Assembly: GCA_965217205.1 (NCBI GenBank)
Contig: OZ244254.1
Location: 3,100,001-3,164,000, forward strand
Source of the DNA: Maricaulis sp947259345
GTDB taxonomy: Bacteria > Pseudomonadota > Alphaproteobacteria > Caulobacterales > Maricaulaceae
Reading direction: 5' to 3'
Length of the DNA stretch: 64,000 bases
Shown here: piece by piece, positions 1-8,598 of the stretch
Layout of the letters: every line of letters begins with the position of its first letter
Numbering within the stretch: position 1 is the first letter of the stretch
Position numbers and translations under genes: made by a program
The notes under the pieces: model-generated
The model's database searches: none
What the model was told of the DNA's origin: nothing
Seen by the model: only the letters and a program-made list of their open reading frames with translations

Positions 1-921
1 CCGCAGGGTGTTGAGCCAGGCCTTCACATTCAGTCCCGTCTGCGCATTGATCACATAGGACAGGTAGTGCGGCTGGAAGCCGGTCCGTTCGGCCAGGCGC
101 GAGACCGTCAATTGCGGTTCCTCATGCAGGCTCGCCGATGCTACTGCGCGACTGATCTGGGCGAAGAGCCGCTCGGTCGTTTCCACGTCCAGCAAGCCGT
201 CGCCGTCCCGCGGTGGCTTCGCCGGGTCGTCGCCCGCCGGATTGATGGCGAAGGCGCGCCAGTTGATCAGAACGACCAGAGACAGACTGTACAGGAAGAT
301 GGCAAGTCCGGACGCCGCGAGCAGGTCGGAGGAAACTGGCAGACGGTCAACCAGATGCTCGGTGGCAAATCCGGCGGCGACCAGCAAGACGAAGACGAGG
401 AAGCCCAGGACCGACCAGAACGCGCTGCGGGCAAGCGTTGAGCGGGGCAGTCGCCAGAGCACCCAGAGTGTGGCGGTCAGATAGCCCAGCAGAGCGATCG
501 CCTTGGTCAGGCCGAGCAGGCTGGTATCCAGCGGTATGGTATGGGTCGCGTTGACGAAGGCGATCTTCTCGGCTCCCGAGCGCGCATAGAAGGGCAGGAA
601 GTAAGCGAGCGCCATTGCCGCCGGGAGAAAGTGAAGGGTCGACCAGCCTAGCTCGAATGGCCGCGCCAGCGAGCGGGCGAACAGCCAGACACCTGGTCCG
701 ATCAGATAGGGCATCCAGGTCGTAGCGCGCAGGACATGGGGGAATTCCCGCCAGGCACCCGTCTGGACAAACCAGTCCTCGACGACGATCGCCATCGCCG
801 CGACCAGAGCTATCAGGAGGGCTGCGAATCCGACCGGATTGCGATTGCGGGCCCGAAACAGGGCTGTGGCCAGGACCAGGCCCTGGATCAGGCCGAGCGC
901 TGCGAGAATGTGAAGGATCAC
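1..921 (-). CDS. AraC-family regulator with N-terminal membrane domain (C-terminus cut by window edge)
   Basis: Translating the minus strand from a GTG at 921 gives 307 codons with no stop before the window edge. The first ~210 residues are a series of hydrophobic segments (about 6-7 membrane spans), starting MILHILAALGLIQGLVLATA. After a linker comes the first helix-turn-helix of an AraC DNA-binding domain (TVSRLAERTGFQPHYLSYVI). The GTG is preceded by an ACGAGG ribosome-binding site and leads straight into a hydrophobic span. This layout belongs to AraC-type regulators whose sensor half sits in the inner membrane; the ligand is unknown. The second HTH helix and C-terminus lie outside the window. 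It is the last gene of a minus-strand run behind hslV. Confidence 0.82.
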   Translation of the reverse strand, partial: MILHILAALGLIQGLVLATALFRARNRNPVGFAALLIALVAAMAIVVEDWFVQTGAWREFPHVLRATTWMPYLIGPGVWLFARSLARPFELGWSTLHFLPAAMALAYFLPFYARSGAEKIAFVNATHTIPLDTSLLGLTKAIALLGYLTATLWVLWRLPRSTLARSAFWSVLGFLVFVLLVAAGFATEHLVDRLPVSSDLLAASGLAIFLYSLSLVVLINWRAFAINPAGDDPAKPPRDGDGLLDVETTERLFAQISRAVASASLHEEPQLTVSRLAERTGFQPHYLSYVINAQTGLNVKAWLNTLR

Positions 922-1001
922 GGCGTTCTGCCTCGTGCGCCAAGTTCGATCATGTGGGCAGCCTATCGCAAAGCCAGATCGCGGGCGCGCGGTTTCGCAA
1001 C

Positions 1002-1568
1002 CTAGCTGATCTCTTCAATCGTCAGGTTTTCATTCGTGTAGACGCAGATCCGGGCGGCGATCGCCATCGCCTTGCGGGCGATGACTTCCGGGTCGGCTTC
1101 GTACTCATAGAGGGCGCGGGCGGCGGAGAGGGCGAAATTGCCGCCGGACCCGACAGCGACAACGCCATCTTCCGGTTCCAGGACATCGCCGGCGCCGGTC
1201 AGCAGATAGGTCGCATCCTTGTCGCCGACGATGAGCATGGCTTCGAGGCGACGCAGATAGCGATCCGTGCGCCAGTCCTTGGCCAGTTCGACACAGGCGC
1301 GGGCAAGTTGTTTGGGATATTGCTCCAGCTTGCCTTCCAGCCGCTCGAACAGGGCGAAGGCGTCGGCTGTGGCGCCGGCGAAACCGGCAATCACATCACC
1401 GCCGGCCAGGCGGCGCACCTTCTTGGCATTGCCCTTCATCACGGTCGGGCCGATAGAGACCTGACCATCACCGGCCACGACCAGACGGCCATCCTTGCGC
1501 ACGGCGATGATGGTGGTGCCGCGCCACAGGCTGGCATCGGCATAGTCGGGGGTTGAGGCGTGCGTCAT
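1002..1568 (-). CDS. hslV: ATP-dependent protease subunit HslV (ClpQ)
   Basis: Threonine protease of the HslUV (ClpYQ) complex, which unfolds and degrades cytoplasmic proteins with the ATPase HslU. The 188-residue product has the family core: GTTIIAVRKDGRLVVAGDGQ, then VMKGNAKKVRRL and GFAGATADAFALFERLE. The catalytic residue is Thr18, exposed by removal of a 17-residue leader; such a leader is common in alphaproteobacteria. A start 33 nt upstream (1601) is open, but the ATG at 1568 has a GGAG site 8 nt before it and was chosen. No hslU lies next to it on either side, unlike the usual hslVU pair, so HslU must be encoded elsewhere. Confidence 0.95.
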   Translation of the reverse strand: MTHASTPDYADASLWRGTTIIAVRKDGRLVVAGDGQVSIGPTVMKGNAKKVRRLAGGDVIAGFAGATADAFALFERLEGKLEQYPKQLARACVELAKDWRTDRYLRRLEAMLIVGDKDATYLLTGAGDVLEPEDGVVAVGSGGNFALSAARALYEYEADPEVIARKAMAIAARICVYTNENLTIEEIS

Positions 1569-1664
1569 GGACCGGTCTCCGGATGATGTCGTCACAAGCA
1601 TGTGGCCGACACGGCGGAGCGGATCAAGGGCTGATGCTGCCGGACGCCTGGCAGCGCCGGGGCG

Positions 1665-3758
1665 CTATTCGTTGACGGCGCGGTCGGAATGACTGTCCGA
1701 GGCGAAGGCGACAAAGTCGCTGGCCGGCATCGGCCGGGCAAAGAGGAAGCCCTGGGCCAGGGTCGCACCCTGACTGCGCAGCATCTCGTATTGCTCCGCT
1801 GTTTCCACACCTTCAGCGACGGTTTCCAGCTTCAGCGACTTGGCCATGGCGAGAATGGTCTCGACCACGATGCGGGCATGATGATCCGTGGTCATGTCGC
1901 GGACGAAGCTCTGGTCGATCTTGAACACGTCGAACGGCATCCGCGTCAGATAGGCGAGCGAGGAAAGGCCGGTCCCGAAATCATCAATGGCGAAATTGAC
2001 GCCCCGGTCGCGCAGCGGCTGGACCTGTTCAATGACACGCTCGGGATTTTCCATGGCGATGGATTCGGTCAGTTCGAGCTCAAGCAGGTGCGGCGGAAGA
2101 TTGGCCGCGGCCAGGGCTTCCAGCACGGAGTCCGAGAATCCGTCACGATCAAACTGCATGGCCGAGACATTGACCGCGACCGGAATTTCCAGCCCGCGCT
2201 CACGCCAGGCGGCGGCTTCGCGACAAGCGGCGCGCAGGACCCAGTCACCGATCTCGCCAATCAGGCCACATTCCTCGGCAGCCTCGATGAAGGCGCCCGG
2301 GGACAGAAGCCCGGCGGTCGGATGCTGCCAGCGCACAAGGGCCTCGGCTCCGGCACAGGCGCCATCTTTCATCAAGACCTTCGGCTGGTAGAAGACCACC
2401 AGCTGGTCCTGGGCGACTGCGTCGCGCAGCTCGTTTTCCAGCACCAGACGCTCGAAGGCGGACTGGTTCATGCTCGGCTCGAAGAATTGGGCGGCCGATC
2501 CGCCGGCCCGCTTGGCATGGGCCATGGCAAGGTCGGCATGGCGCATCAGCGTTTCCGGATCGGCACCATCCTGCGGGAACACAGCCACCCCGATAGACAC
2601 ACCGAGGAAGACCTGGTGACCGGAAATCTCGAACGGCAGCCGAATGGCGTCGACCAGCTTGTTGGCGACGCGCGCCGCGTCGGCACTGTCCTCGATATTG
2701 GGCAGCAGCACGGTGAACTCATCCCCGCCCAGACGGGCGACCATGGATGGATCTTCGATATTGCCGGCAGCGAGATCACAGCCACGCGTGACTTCGGAGA
2801 GGCGGCGTCCAACCATTTCCAGCAGGCGGTCACCCTCGCCGATGCCCAGCGAGTCATTGACGCGCTTGAAACGGTCAAGGTCGAGGAAGAGCACGGCACC
2901 GGAGGAGCCGACTTCCAGCGATTTGCGAGCCACGCGCTCGGTTTCCTTGCGGAAACGTTCGCGATTCGGCAGCTCGGTCACCAAGTCCACATAGGCAAGG
3001 CGATGGATGCGCTTCAGATTGCCGTCGAGGCGGGCAAACATGCGGTTGAAGGCATTGGCCAGTACTTCCAGCTCGTCGCCGGTCTTCACCTTGATACGCA
3101 TGTCGAGATTCTTCGACGAGGCCAGGCGTGCGGCGTCGGTGAGGGTTTGGACCGGGCGCAGGGCGCGACCGACGATCAACGCGGCCAGCGGCAGGAAAAT
3201 GCCCAGGGCAAACAGGGCGATCAGGGTCTGGCGCTGGATCGCGGCATTGCGTGACGCGGCCAGCTCGATCAGCGGCTGCTGCATGTAAACGACGCCAACC
3301 AGCCGGCGAGACTGGGTGTATACCGGCGCGGATACCTCCAGCAGGTCATCATGGAGATCATAACGAAGGTCGCCGGCGCCGAGTGACATGACGGCGATGT
3401 CGGCGGCGCGAAGCTGCCCCTGCTCGCGATCGTCATCATAGGCTTCGCCGAGCACTTCACGGCGATTGTTTAGTACATAAAGCTGGGACGCGCCGATCGA
3501 GTTGATCAGTTCTTCAATATAAAGATCGACATAGGTTGCGTCATTTGTGGAGATCGGATTGGCTAGCCGGCTGGCCGAAGCCTGCAGCGTCGCAACCGAA
3601 CGCTCGATAAGGAGGTTTCGTGTCTCGCGTTGCGCAGACACGCTCTCCAGCGTCATCAGCATGAGTGTTGTTGCGAAGATCAGCGCACCGGTCAGAAGTG
3701 TGAACTTCATCACCAGCGAACGCATGACTCGAGCAACCGCTTTGCGGATGGGTGCCAT
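1665..3758 (-). CDS. Membrane GGDEF-EAL cyclic-di-GMP protein with HAMP domain
   Basis: A 697-residue two-span signalling protein. Spans lie near residues 18-37 and 177-197 and flank a periplasmic sensor region of about 140 residues. A HAMP linker follows (about 198-250), then a GGDEF domain with intact GGDEF at 344-348, then an EAL domain with EAL at 472-474, DDFGTGLSSL and ETVAEGVE. Because both motifs are intact, it could make or degrade c-di-GMP; which activity dominates cannot be read from sequence. c-di-GMP typically controls motility, holdfast and biofilm in this group. It sits 96 nt upstream of hslV on the same strand and could be co-transcribed with it. Confidence 0.93.
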   Translation of the reverse strand: MAPIRKAVARVMRSLVMKFTLLTGALIFATTLMLMTLESVSAQRETRNLLIERSVATLQASASRLANPISTNDATYVDLYIEELINSIGASQLYVLNNRREVLGEAYDDDREQGQLRAADIAVMSLGAGDLRYDLHDDLLEVSAPVYTQSRRLVGVVYMQQPLIELAASRNAAIQRQTLIALFALGIFLPLAALIVGRALRPVQTLTDAARLASSKNLDMRIKVKTGDELEVLANAFNRMFARLDGNLKRIHRLAYVDLVTELPNRERFRKETERVARKSLEVGSSGAVLFLDLDRFKRVNDSLGIGEGDRLLEMVGRRLSEVTRGCDLAAGNIEDPSMVARLGGDEFTVLLPNIEDSADAARVANKLVDAIRLPFEISGHQVFLGVSIGVAVFPQDGADPETLMRHADLAMAHAKRAGGSAAQFFEPSMNQSAFERLVLENELRDAVAQDQLVVFYQPKVLMKDGACAGAEALVRWQHPTAGLLSPGAFIEAAEECGLIGEIGDWVLRAACREAAAWRERGLEIPVAVNVSAMQFDRDGFSDSVLEALAAANLPPHLLELELTESIAMENPERVIEQVQPLRDRGVNFAIDDFGTGLSSLAYLTRMPFDVFKIDQSFVRDMTTDHHARIVVETILAMAKSLKLETVAEGVETAEQYEMLRSQGATLAQGFLFARPMPASDFVAFASDSHSDRAVNE

Positions 3759-3808
3759 TTTAACCCCTGAACGCGCCCCCGTAAGGTCGCGTAATCGCCA
3801 CCAAACAC

Positions 3809-3832
3809 CGGGTGAATAAGGATACTCACCCG
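3809..3832. repeat. 7-bp inverted repeat upstream of the GGDEF-EAL gene
   Basis: CGGGTGA (3809-3815) and TCACCCG (3826-3832) are perfect inverted copies separated by 10 nt. They lie about 50 nt upstream of the start codon at 3758, so they could be an operator or a leader hairpin. The rest of the 3759-3925 gap is AT-rich and holds no gene. Confidence 0.35.
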
Positions 3833-3925
3833 TTCTCAGCGATCAGCATCTCAGCAACCACTTGAATTGTGGTTAAAATGCTGGAGTTAAATCATTAAGT
3901 TTTTAGACAAATGCCCGGAATACCT

Positions 3926-4933
3926 TCATTCAAAGGCGATCCCGGCTGCTTCAGCGAGTGTTTTCAATCCGGTTTCCGGACGCGCGCCGTAGTGAGAGAT
4001 GATTTCTGCCGCACAAATCGCGCCCATTCGTCCCGCCTCTGCCAGTGAGCGCCTCTGGGCCAGACCGAGCAGAAATCCGGCCGCAAAGAGATCGCCGGCG
4101 CCCGTCGTATCCACCAGCTTGCTGACCGGTTCCGCGGCGACCGTGACCATTTCTTCACCGCGAGCGATGACGGCGCCCTTCTCTGAACGCGTTACGGCCA
4201 CGACTGCCACGTCCTGGCGGGCCTGGGCCATGGCCGCGTCGAAATCCTCGGTCTCGTAGAGCGCCTTGATCTCGGCCTCATTGGCCAGAAGGATGTCGAT
4301 ATGATGCGCGACCAGATGGCGGAAAGCCGTCCGGTGGCGCTCGACGCAGAACAGGTCAGACAGGGTCAGCGCGGTGCGGCGCTTGTGGGCAGCTGCCATC
4401 TCGGCTGCCGCGACATAGCCGCGCTTGGCCTCTTCGCGATCGAAAAGATAGCCTTCCAGATAAATGATTTCAGACGCTTGCAAGTCCGCAGCGCCGGCCT
4501 CGACATCGTCCTCGGTCACCAGCGCCGCAGCGCCCAGGAAAGTCGACATGGAGCGGGCCGCGTCTTCGGTGACATTGATCAGGCAGCGTGCGGTCGCCGG
4601 TCCGTCCTTGAGCGGAGGCGTGTCGAAATGGACGCCGATCGTGCGGATATCATGGGTGAAGATCTCGCCCAGCTGGTCATCGGCCACCTTGCCGATATAG
4701 GCGGCCCTGCCGCCCAGCGATGCGATTCCGGCGACGGTGTTGGCGGCCGATCCGCCGGAGGCTTCCTTGCCCGGCTGCATGCTTGCGTAGAGGGTTCGTG
4801 CCCGATCCTCGTCGATCAGCGTCATGGCGTCCTTGGCAATGCCTTCAGCGGCCAGAAAGCTGTCTGTCGCGGGCGACAGGACATCGACAATGGCATTGCC
4901 TACGGCAAGCACGTCAAAACGGGTCTCGGACAT
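3926..4933 (-). CDS. PfkB-family sugar/nucleoside kinase, adenosine-kinase-like
   Basis: A 335-residue ribokinase-family kinase. It begins with the family N-terminus (FDVLAVGNAIVDVL), has the substrate-lid glycine region (SGGSAANTVAGIASLGG) and ends with PfkB signature 2, DTTGAGDLFAAGFLLG, which carries the catalytic Asp and anion hole. Length and the NAIVD start resemble the adenosine kinase branch found in alphaproteobacteria, so phosphorylation of adenosine or a related nucleoside is likely but not proven. An upstream ATG at 4942 is also open; the ATG at 4933 was chosen because a GGAT element sits at better spacing. It is divergent from the ATP-grasp gene at 5035. Confidence 0.87.
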   Translation of the reverse strand: MSETRFDVLAVGNAIVDVLSPATDSFLAAEGIAKDAMTLIDEDRARTLYASMQPGKEASGGSAANTVAGIASLGGRAAYIGKVADDQLGEIFTHDIRTIGVHFDTPPLKDGPATARCLINVTEDAARSMSTFLGAAALVTEDDVEAGAADLQASEIIYLEGYLFDREEAKRGYVAAAEMAAAHKRRTALTLSDLFCVERHRTAFRHLVAHHIDILLANEAEIKALYETEDFDAAMAQARQDVAVVAVTRSEKGAVIARGEEMVTVAAEPVSKLVDTTGAGDLFAAGFLLGLAQRRSLAEAGRMGAICAAEIISHYGARPETGLKTLAEAAGIAFE

Positions 4934-5034
4934 CGGTATCATCCATTTCAGCTGGCAAGAATGGCAGGGTTAAACGCAGCGCCGGTCGAGAACAAGGCTT
5001 GCCGTCACGATGCGCTCCGGCTAGCCAGCCCGTC

Positions 5035-5931
5035 ATGACCCGGATCGCCTTTCTTACCGCCAGCTGCATGCTTCGCGACCATCCCGATGCCCGCAAGGAT
5101 TATTGGGAATACGAGCTTGAAATCGCCGCCCTGCAGCCGGCCTGCGCCCAGCGCGGCATCGATCTCGAGCCGGTGATCTGGGATGCGCCTGATTTTGACC
5201 CGTCGCAGTTTGACGCCGTCATGATCGGCACCTGTTGGGACTATATGGAAAAGCCGGACGCTTTCTTGGCGATGCTCGAGCGCTGTGATCGTGAGAGCCG
5301 CCTGTTCAATCCGCTCGACCAGGTGCGCTGGAACAGTCGCAAGACCTACCTCAAGGATCTGGCCGCCCGCGGCGCGCCGATGATCCCGACGGTCTGGTCC
5401 GACGCCGCCAATGCGCAGACCATCGCGGCGGCTTTCGAGACGCTGGGGGCGGACGATATTGTCGTAAAGCCGGTTCTGGGTGCCGGGGCCTGGCGTCAGG
5501 CGCGTATTCGTCGGGGCGCGGCGCTTCCGGCTGCGGCGGACTTGCCGCCGGCCGAGTGCATGATCCAGCCCTTTCTGCCGGCCGTTGCCGAGGAGGGTGA
5601 ATATGCCTTTCTCTTCTTCAACCGCGAATTCTCTCATTGCGCGCGGAAAATTCCGGCCAAGGGCGATTACCGTGTGCAGTCGGAATATGGCGGGCATGAG
5701 GAAGTCCATCTGCCCAGCGCCGAGGAACTCGCCCTTGCCCGATCTGTCCTTGATTGCATCGAGGGTGACCTCCTTTATGCCCGGGTCGACATGTTGCGCG
5801 GCCTGGATGGCAAGCTCGCCCTGATCGAGATCGAACTGATCGAGCCCTATCTCTATCCGGAGCAAGGGCCGCAGATCGGCGAGGTGTTTGCCGACGCGCT
5901 GGAGGTCTTGCTGCGTGGGTTGCCGTCCTGA
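5035..5931 (+). CDS. ATP-grasp domain protein of unknown substrate
   Basis: A 298-residue protein related to the RimK/glutathione-synthetase type of ATP-grasp ligases. Visible elements are an N-terminal Rossmann-like part with GTCWDYMEKPDAFLAML, an ATP-binding segment with the conserved lysine (DDIVVKPVLGAGAW), and a C-terminal metal-binding stretch ALIEIELIEPYLYP in place of the usual ExN motif. Such enzymes join a carboxylate to an amine or thiol through an acyl-phosphate. The substrate cannot be inferred: the divergent neighbour is a nucleoside kinase and downstream is a repeat region. The ATG at 5035 starts a normal family N-terminus (MTRIAFLTASC); a longer open frame extends upstream but is antisense to the kinase. 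Confidence 0.82.
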   Translation: MTRIAFLTASCMLRDHPDARKDYWEYELEIAALQPACAQRGIDLEPVIWDAPDFDPSQFDAVMIGTCWDYMEKPDAFLAMLERCDRESRLFNPLDQVRWNSRKTYLKDLAARGAPMIPTVWSDAANAQTIAAAFETLGADDIVVKPVLGAGAWRQARIRRGAALPAAADLPPAECMIQPFLPAVAEEGEYAFLFFNREFSHCARKIPAKGDYRVQSEYGGHEEVHLPSAEELALARSVLDCIEGDLLYARVDMLRGLDGKLALIEIELIEPYLYPEQGPQIGEVFADALEVLLRGLPS

Positions 5932-5960
5932 CGCGGGGGCGTGATCCGTCAACACAACGC

Positions 5961-6078
5961 TTGTCATCCCTGACGGACGCCCGGCGCAGGCCGGGCGAAG
6001 ATCAGGGACCTAGCTGGTCGAACACTTGGGTCCCCGCCTTGCGTCCGGCCTGCGCCGGACATCCAGCGGGGATGACAA
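5961..6078. repeat. Inverted pair of ~50-nt palindromic repeat units (REP/BIME-like)
   Basis: Two 50-nt units (5961-6010 and 6029-6078) lie in opposite orientation around an 18-nt spacer. Each starts with TTGTCATCCC, has a GC hairpin built on CCGGCGCAGGCCGG and ends with GGGGACC or GGGACC. Where the units differ, both sides of the outer stem change together (CCCTGA/TCAGGG against CCCCGC/GCGGGG), so pairing is preserved. This is the usual look of dispersed proteobacterial intergenic palindromes; here they follow the ATP-grasp gene. Confidence 0.75.
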
Positions 6079-6119
6079 GGTGGCAGACGGGGAGTTTATC
6101 CCCGCCCTTTACCGCAAAA

Positions 6120-6225
6120 CCGTCATCCTGACGAAAGTCAGGACCCAGTCTCGCAGGCGCGGATTTCCCAATCTTGGCAACAGCTTGCGTCGCAGACTGG
6201 GTCCCGGCCTGCGCCGGGATGACGG
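6120..6225. repeat. Second inverted pair of short palindromic repeat units
   Basis: The left unit (6120-6154) and the right unit (6191-6225) share, in opposite orientation, CCGTCATCC, a 4-bp hairpin and GGACCCAGTCT. The hairpin is TGAC-GAAA-GTCA in one and CGGC-GCAG-GCCG in the other, again a full compensatory change. They are related to the pair at 5961-6078 through the GTCATCC edge and probably belong to the same family. Confidence 0.7.
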
Positions 6226-6592
6226 TGTGTGGGGCGGGTTTTGAAGAAAACTTATCCGCACCCTCTCCACCCCAAGCGATAATGCCTGTGGTTTTCGGGA
6301 CGGGAGGCGCGAGCTCAGTCACTTGTGCCCGGAAGCGTGCGGAGCCTGTCCGCGTGCGGGGATGACAGCCCGACACTCCGGCAGGGCGTGCGATCAGGTC
6401 GCGGGGCACTAAACGACCGACCCCATCTACCTGGCGCATTGGAATCGGGGTGGAGACAGCCCGGGAAAACTCCGCGGACGGGATGTCGGCGATGTCACGT
6501 TATTCAAATCAAACCGGTTGACGGCATTGGCCGGCATCCCGTTCCCCCTCCCATCTCTCCGGCGCGACAGCGTGCGGAGCGAAAGACGTGGC
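6226..6592. other. Intergenic stretch with no gene recognised
   Basis: About 370 nt between the repeat pairs and the end of nth. I see no convincing open frame with a ribosome-binding site, no tRNA and no terminator. A fragment resembling the repeat edge (GGGGATGACA near 6358-6367) suggests a decayed extra repeat unit. Confidence 0.5.
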
Positions 6593-7294
6593 CTATGCGC
6601 CCTTCGGCGCGGGAGTCTTGTCCTTGAACTGGCAGATATCCTCGACCGGGCAGCGCCAGCATTCCGGCTTGCGGGCCTTGCACAGATAGCGGCCATGCAG
6701 GATCAGCCAGTGATGGGCGCCCTGCCGAAACTCGTCGGGCATGATTTTTTCGAGACGGAGTTCGACGGCCAGCGGGTCTTTGCCGGGCGCCAGTTTCGTC
6801 CGGTTGGAGACCCGGAAAATATGGGTGTCGACGGCAATTGTCGGCACGCCGAAGGCCTCATTCATGACCACATTGGCCGTCTTGCGACCGACGCCCGGTA
6901 AGGCTTCCAGTGCTGCCTGATCAGCCGGGACCTCGCCACCATGCTGCTCGATCAGCTGCTGCGAGAGCGCGATGACATTCTTGGCCTTGTTGCGGAAGAG
7001 CCCGATCGTCTTGATCCGGTCGCGGACATGATCCTCGCCCAGGGCAACCATCTTCTCCGGCGTGTCGGCTTCCTGGAAGAGCAGTCTGGTGGCCTTGTTG
7101 ACCCCGACATCGGTGGCCTGGGCGGAGAGTGCGACCGCCACCAGGAGCGTGTAGGGATTGGTATAATCCAGCTCGGTCTTTGGATCGGGCCGGTCCTGCG
7201 CCAGCCGGGCCATCAGGTCATGCGCCTGTTCGCGATTGAGGCCGCGGGGGGCGCGCTTGGCGCGTTTCTTGGGCTTGGCGGGGCTGGCAGGCAT
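6593..7294 (-). CDS. nth: Endonuclease III
   Basis: Base-excision-repair DNA glycosylase/AP lyase that removes oxidised pyrimidines. The 233-residue product has the helix-hairpin-helix LPGVGRKTANVV with catalytic Lys138, the catalytic aspartate in VDTHIFRV (Asp156), and the 4Fe-4S ligands Cys205, Cys212, Cys215 and Cys221 in the C-X6-C-X2-C-X5-C pattern. A basic tail of about 20 residues precedes the conserved domain. A GGGAG ribosome-binding site precedes the ATG. It lies 20 nt downstream of the LysE-type exporter gene and is probably co-transcribed with it. Confidence 0.97.
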   Translation of the reverse strand: MPASPAKPKKRAKRAPRGLNREQAHDLMARLAQDRPDPKTELDYTNPYTLLVAVALSAQATDVGVNKATRLLFQEADTPEKMVALGEDHVRDRIKTIGLFRNKAKNVIALSQQLIEQHGGEVPADQAALEALPGVGRKTANVVMNEAFGVPTIAVDTHIFRVSNRTKLAPGKDPLAVELRLEKIMPDEFRQGAHHWLILHGRYLCKARKPECWRCPVEDICQFKDKTPAPKGA

Positions 7295-7314
7295 GGTTCG
7301 GTCTCCCGAATGGG

Positions 7315-7938
7315 TCAGGCAGGGCGTGTATCAAGGAACAGCCAAATGGCGATCAAGGCCAGCAGAACGGCCAGTGCGCGCCGGAACAGGCGCGTCCGGT
7401 CTGCGTTCGACAACCAGACAGCCGCTCGGGAAGCCAGCGCGACAATGACAAGATGGATGCCTGTCGCGATGCCGACGGAGATGGCTGTCAGACCGACTGC
7501 CTGGGGCAGGCTGGGCAGGTCGGGCGAGATATAGTCAGGCAGGACGATGAGGTAGAACAGCCCGGCCTTGGGATTGAGCAGATTGATCATCAGCCCGTCG
7601 CGAAAATGGCGGCGCAAGGAGCCGTCCATGCGGGCAGGCGAGCTTTCCCCGGCACTGCGCCAGCCCTCGATCGCCAGCCAGAGCAGGAAGAGCGTCCCAC
7701 CATAACGCAGCATCTCGAACAGCCAGGGCGATCGGGCGATCAGCGCGGCAAAGCCCAGAGCGGCAAGGAGGCCGAGCAGGGCCAGCCCTGTCGCGACACC
7801 CAGGGTCGCCGCCAGGCCGGCGCGACGGCCACGATCCGCACTCAGCACCGCCAGCCAGGCCATGTTCGGGCCGGGGGTCAGCTCGATCACGATGACGGTG
7901 AGGATGAAGGCGATGAGAGGGCTTGTGGCGGCGTCCAT
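7315..7938 (-). CDS. LysE/RhtB-family amino-acid exporter
   Basis: A 207-residue inner-membrane protein with about six hydrophobic spans. It has the family N-terminus with the TPGPN motif (VIELTPGPNMAWLAV) and the central FRDGLMINLLNPKAGLFYL segment typical of LysE/RhtB exporters. These proteins export amino acids such as lysine, threonine or homoserine lactone; the substrate is not evident here. It is the first gene of a likely two-gene unit with nth and is divergent from the DUF2244 gene at 8025. Confidence 0.9.
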   Translation of the reverse strand: MDAATSPLIAFILTVIVIELTPGPNMAWLAVLSADRGRRAGLAATLGVATGLALLGLLAALGFAALIARSPWLFEMLRYGGTLFLLWLAIEGWRSAGESSPARMDGSLRRHFRDGLMINLLNPKAGLFYLIVLPDYISPDLPSLPQAVGLTAISVGIATGIHLVIVALASRAAVWLSNADRTRLFRRALAVLLALIAIWLFLDTRPA

Positions 7939-8024
7939 GGGTCATGGTTAGGCAGAATTGCGCCCGACGTCACCGGGCAAAACGCCGCGTGGAAAATTGT
8001 CGGGACCGCCCTATCCTGACGCCC

Positions 8025-8588
8025 ATGAGTGGAGTTGTCGAAACCTGGCCCGCCGAGGCCGCGCCGCCGACGCGTCATGACGGACCGGTATTCATGCAGG
8101 CTGAGCTGGCCCCGAACCGCTCCCTGGCCAATCCCGCCTTCATTGCCCTGATGGTGGCGATCAGCGTGATTTCCTTCACTGCCGGGCTTTTTTATCTGAG
8201 CCTGGGCGCCTGGCCGGTCCTGCCCTTCTTCGGGCTGGACGTGTTTCTGGTCTGGCTGGCCTTCAAGATCTCCTATCGCGATGGACGGGCCCGCGAATTC
8301 GTCCGGGTTGATGCGCGCGATATCGAGGTGGTGAGGCAGCATCCGACGGGTCATCGCCGGCGTTATCGTCTGCCCACGGGCTGGGTGAAGCTGAAGCTTT
8401 ACGACCCGGACGCCCACCACGCCCAGCTGGCGCTTCATGCGCATGGCCGGGCGCTGGTCCTCGGCCAGTTTCTCAGCCCGTCCGAACGCGGTGAATTCGC
8501 GGCCGCGCTGGGGGCAGCGATCGACCGGGCGCGAAAGGCGCCTCTGCCACCGCAAGAACCGGGTGGAGCTGATCCGGCGAGCGCGTAA
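8025..8588 (+). CDS. DUF2244 membrane protein
   Basis: A 187-residue protein with two adjacent membrane spans (about residues 40-85) followed by a soluble domain. The segment ELAPNRSLANPAFIALM is the hallmark start of DUF2244, a family common in alphaproteobacteria and often found near respiratory or nth-type genes; its function is not established. The ATG at 8025 was preferred to an upstream open extension because the family begins near the SLANP segment. It ends 10 nt before the alkyltransferase gene, so the two may share a transcript. Confidence 0.83.
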   Translation: MSGVVETWPAEAAPPTRHDGPVFMQAELAPNRSLANPAFIALMVAISVISFTAGLFYLSLGAWPVLPFFGLDVFLVWLAFKISYRDGRAREFVRVDARDIEVVRQHPTGHRRRYRLPTGWVKLKLYDPDAHHAQLALHAHGRALVLGQFLSPSERGEFAAALGAAIDRARKAPLPPQEPGGADPASA

Positions 8589-8598
8589 ACTCGCTCTC

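Noticed and set aside
1689..3254. 521-codon open frame antisense to the GGDEF-EAL gene
   Set aside because: Shadow frame; the sense protein has all expected motifs.
3873..3898. CtrA-type sites in the gap before the GGDEF-EAL gene
   Set aside because: Three TTAA tetramers occur (3873, 3887, 3895), but none are spaced by 7 nt as the TTAA-N7-TTAA consensus requires.
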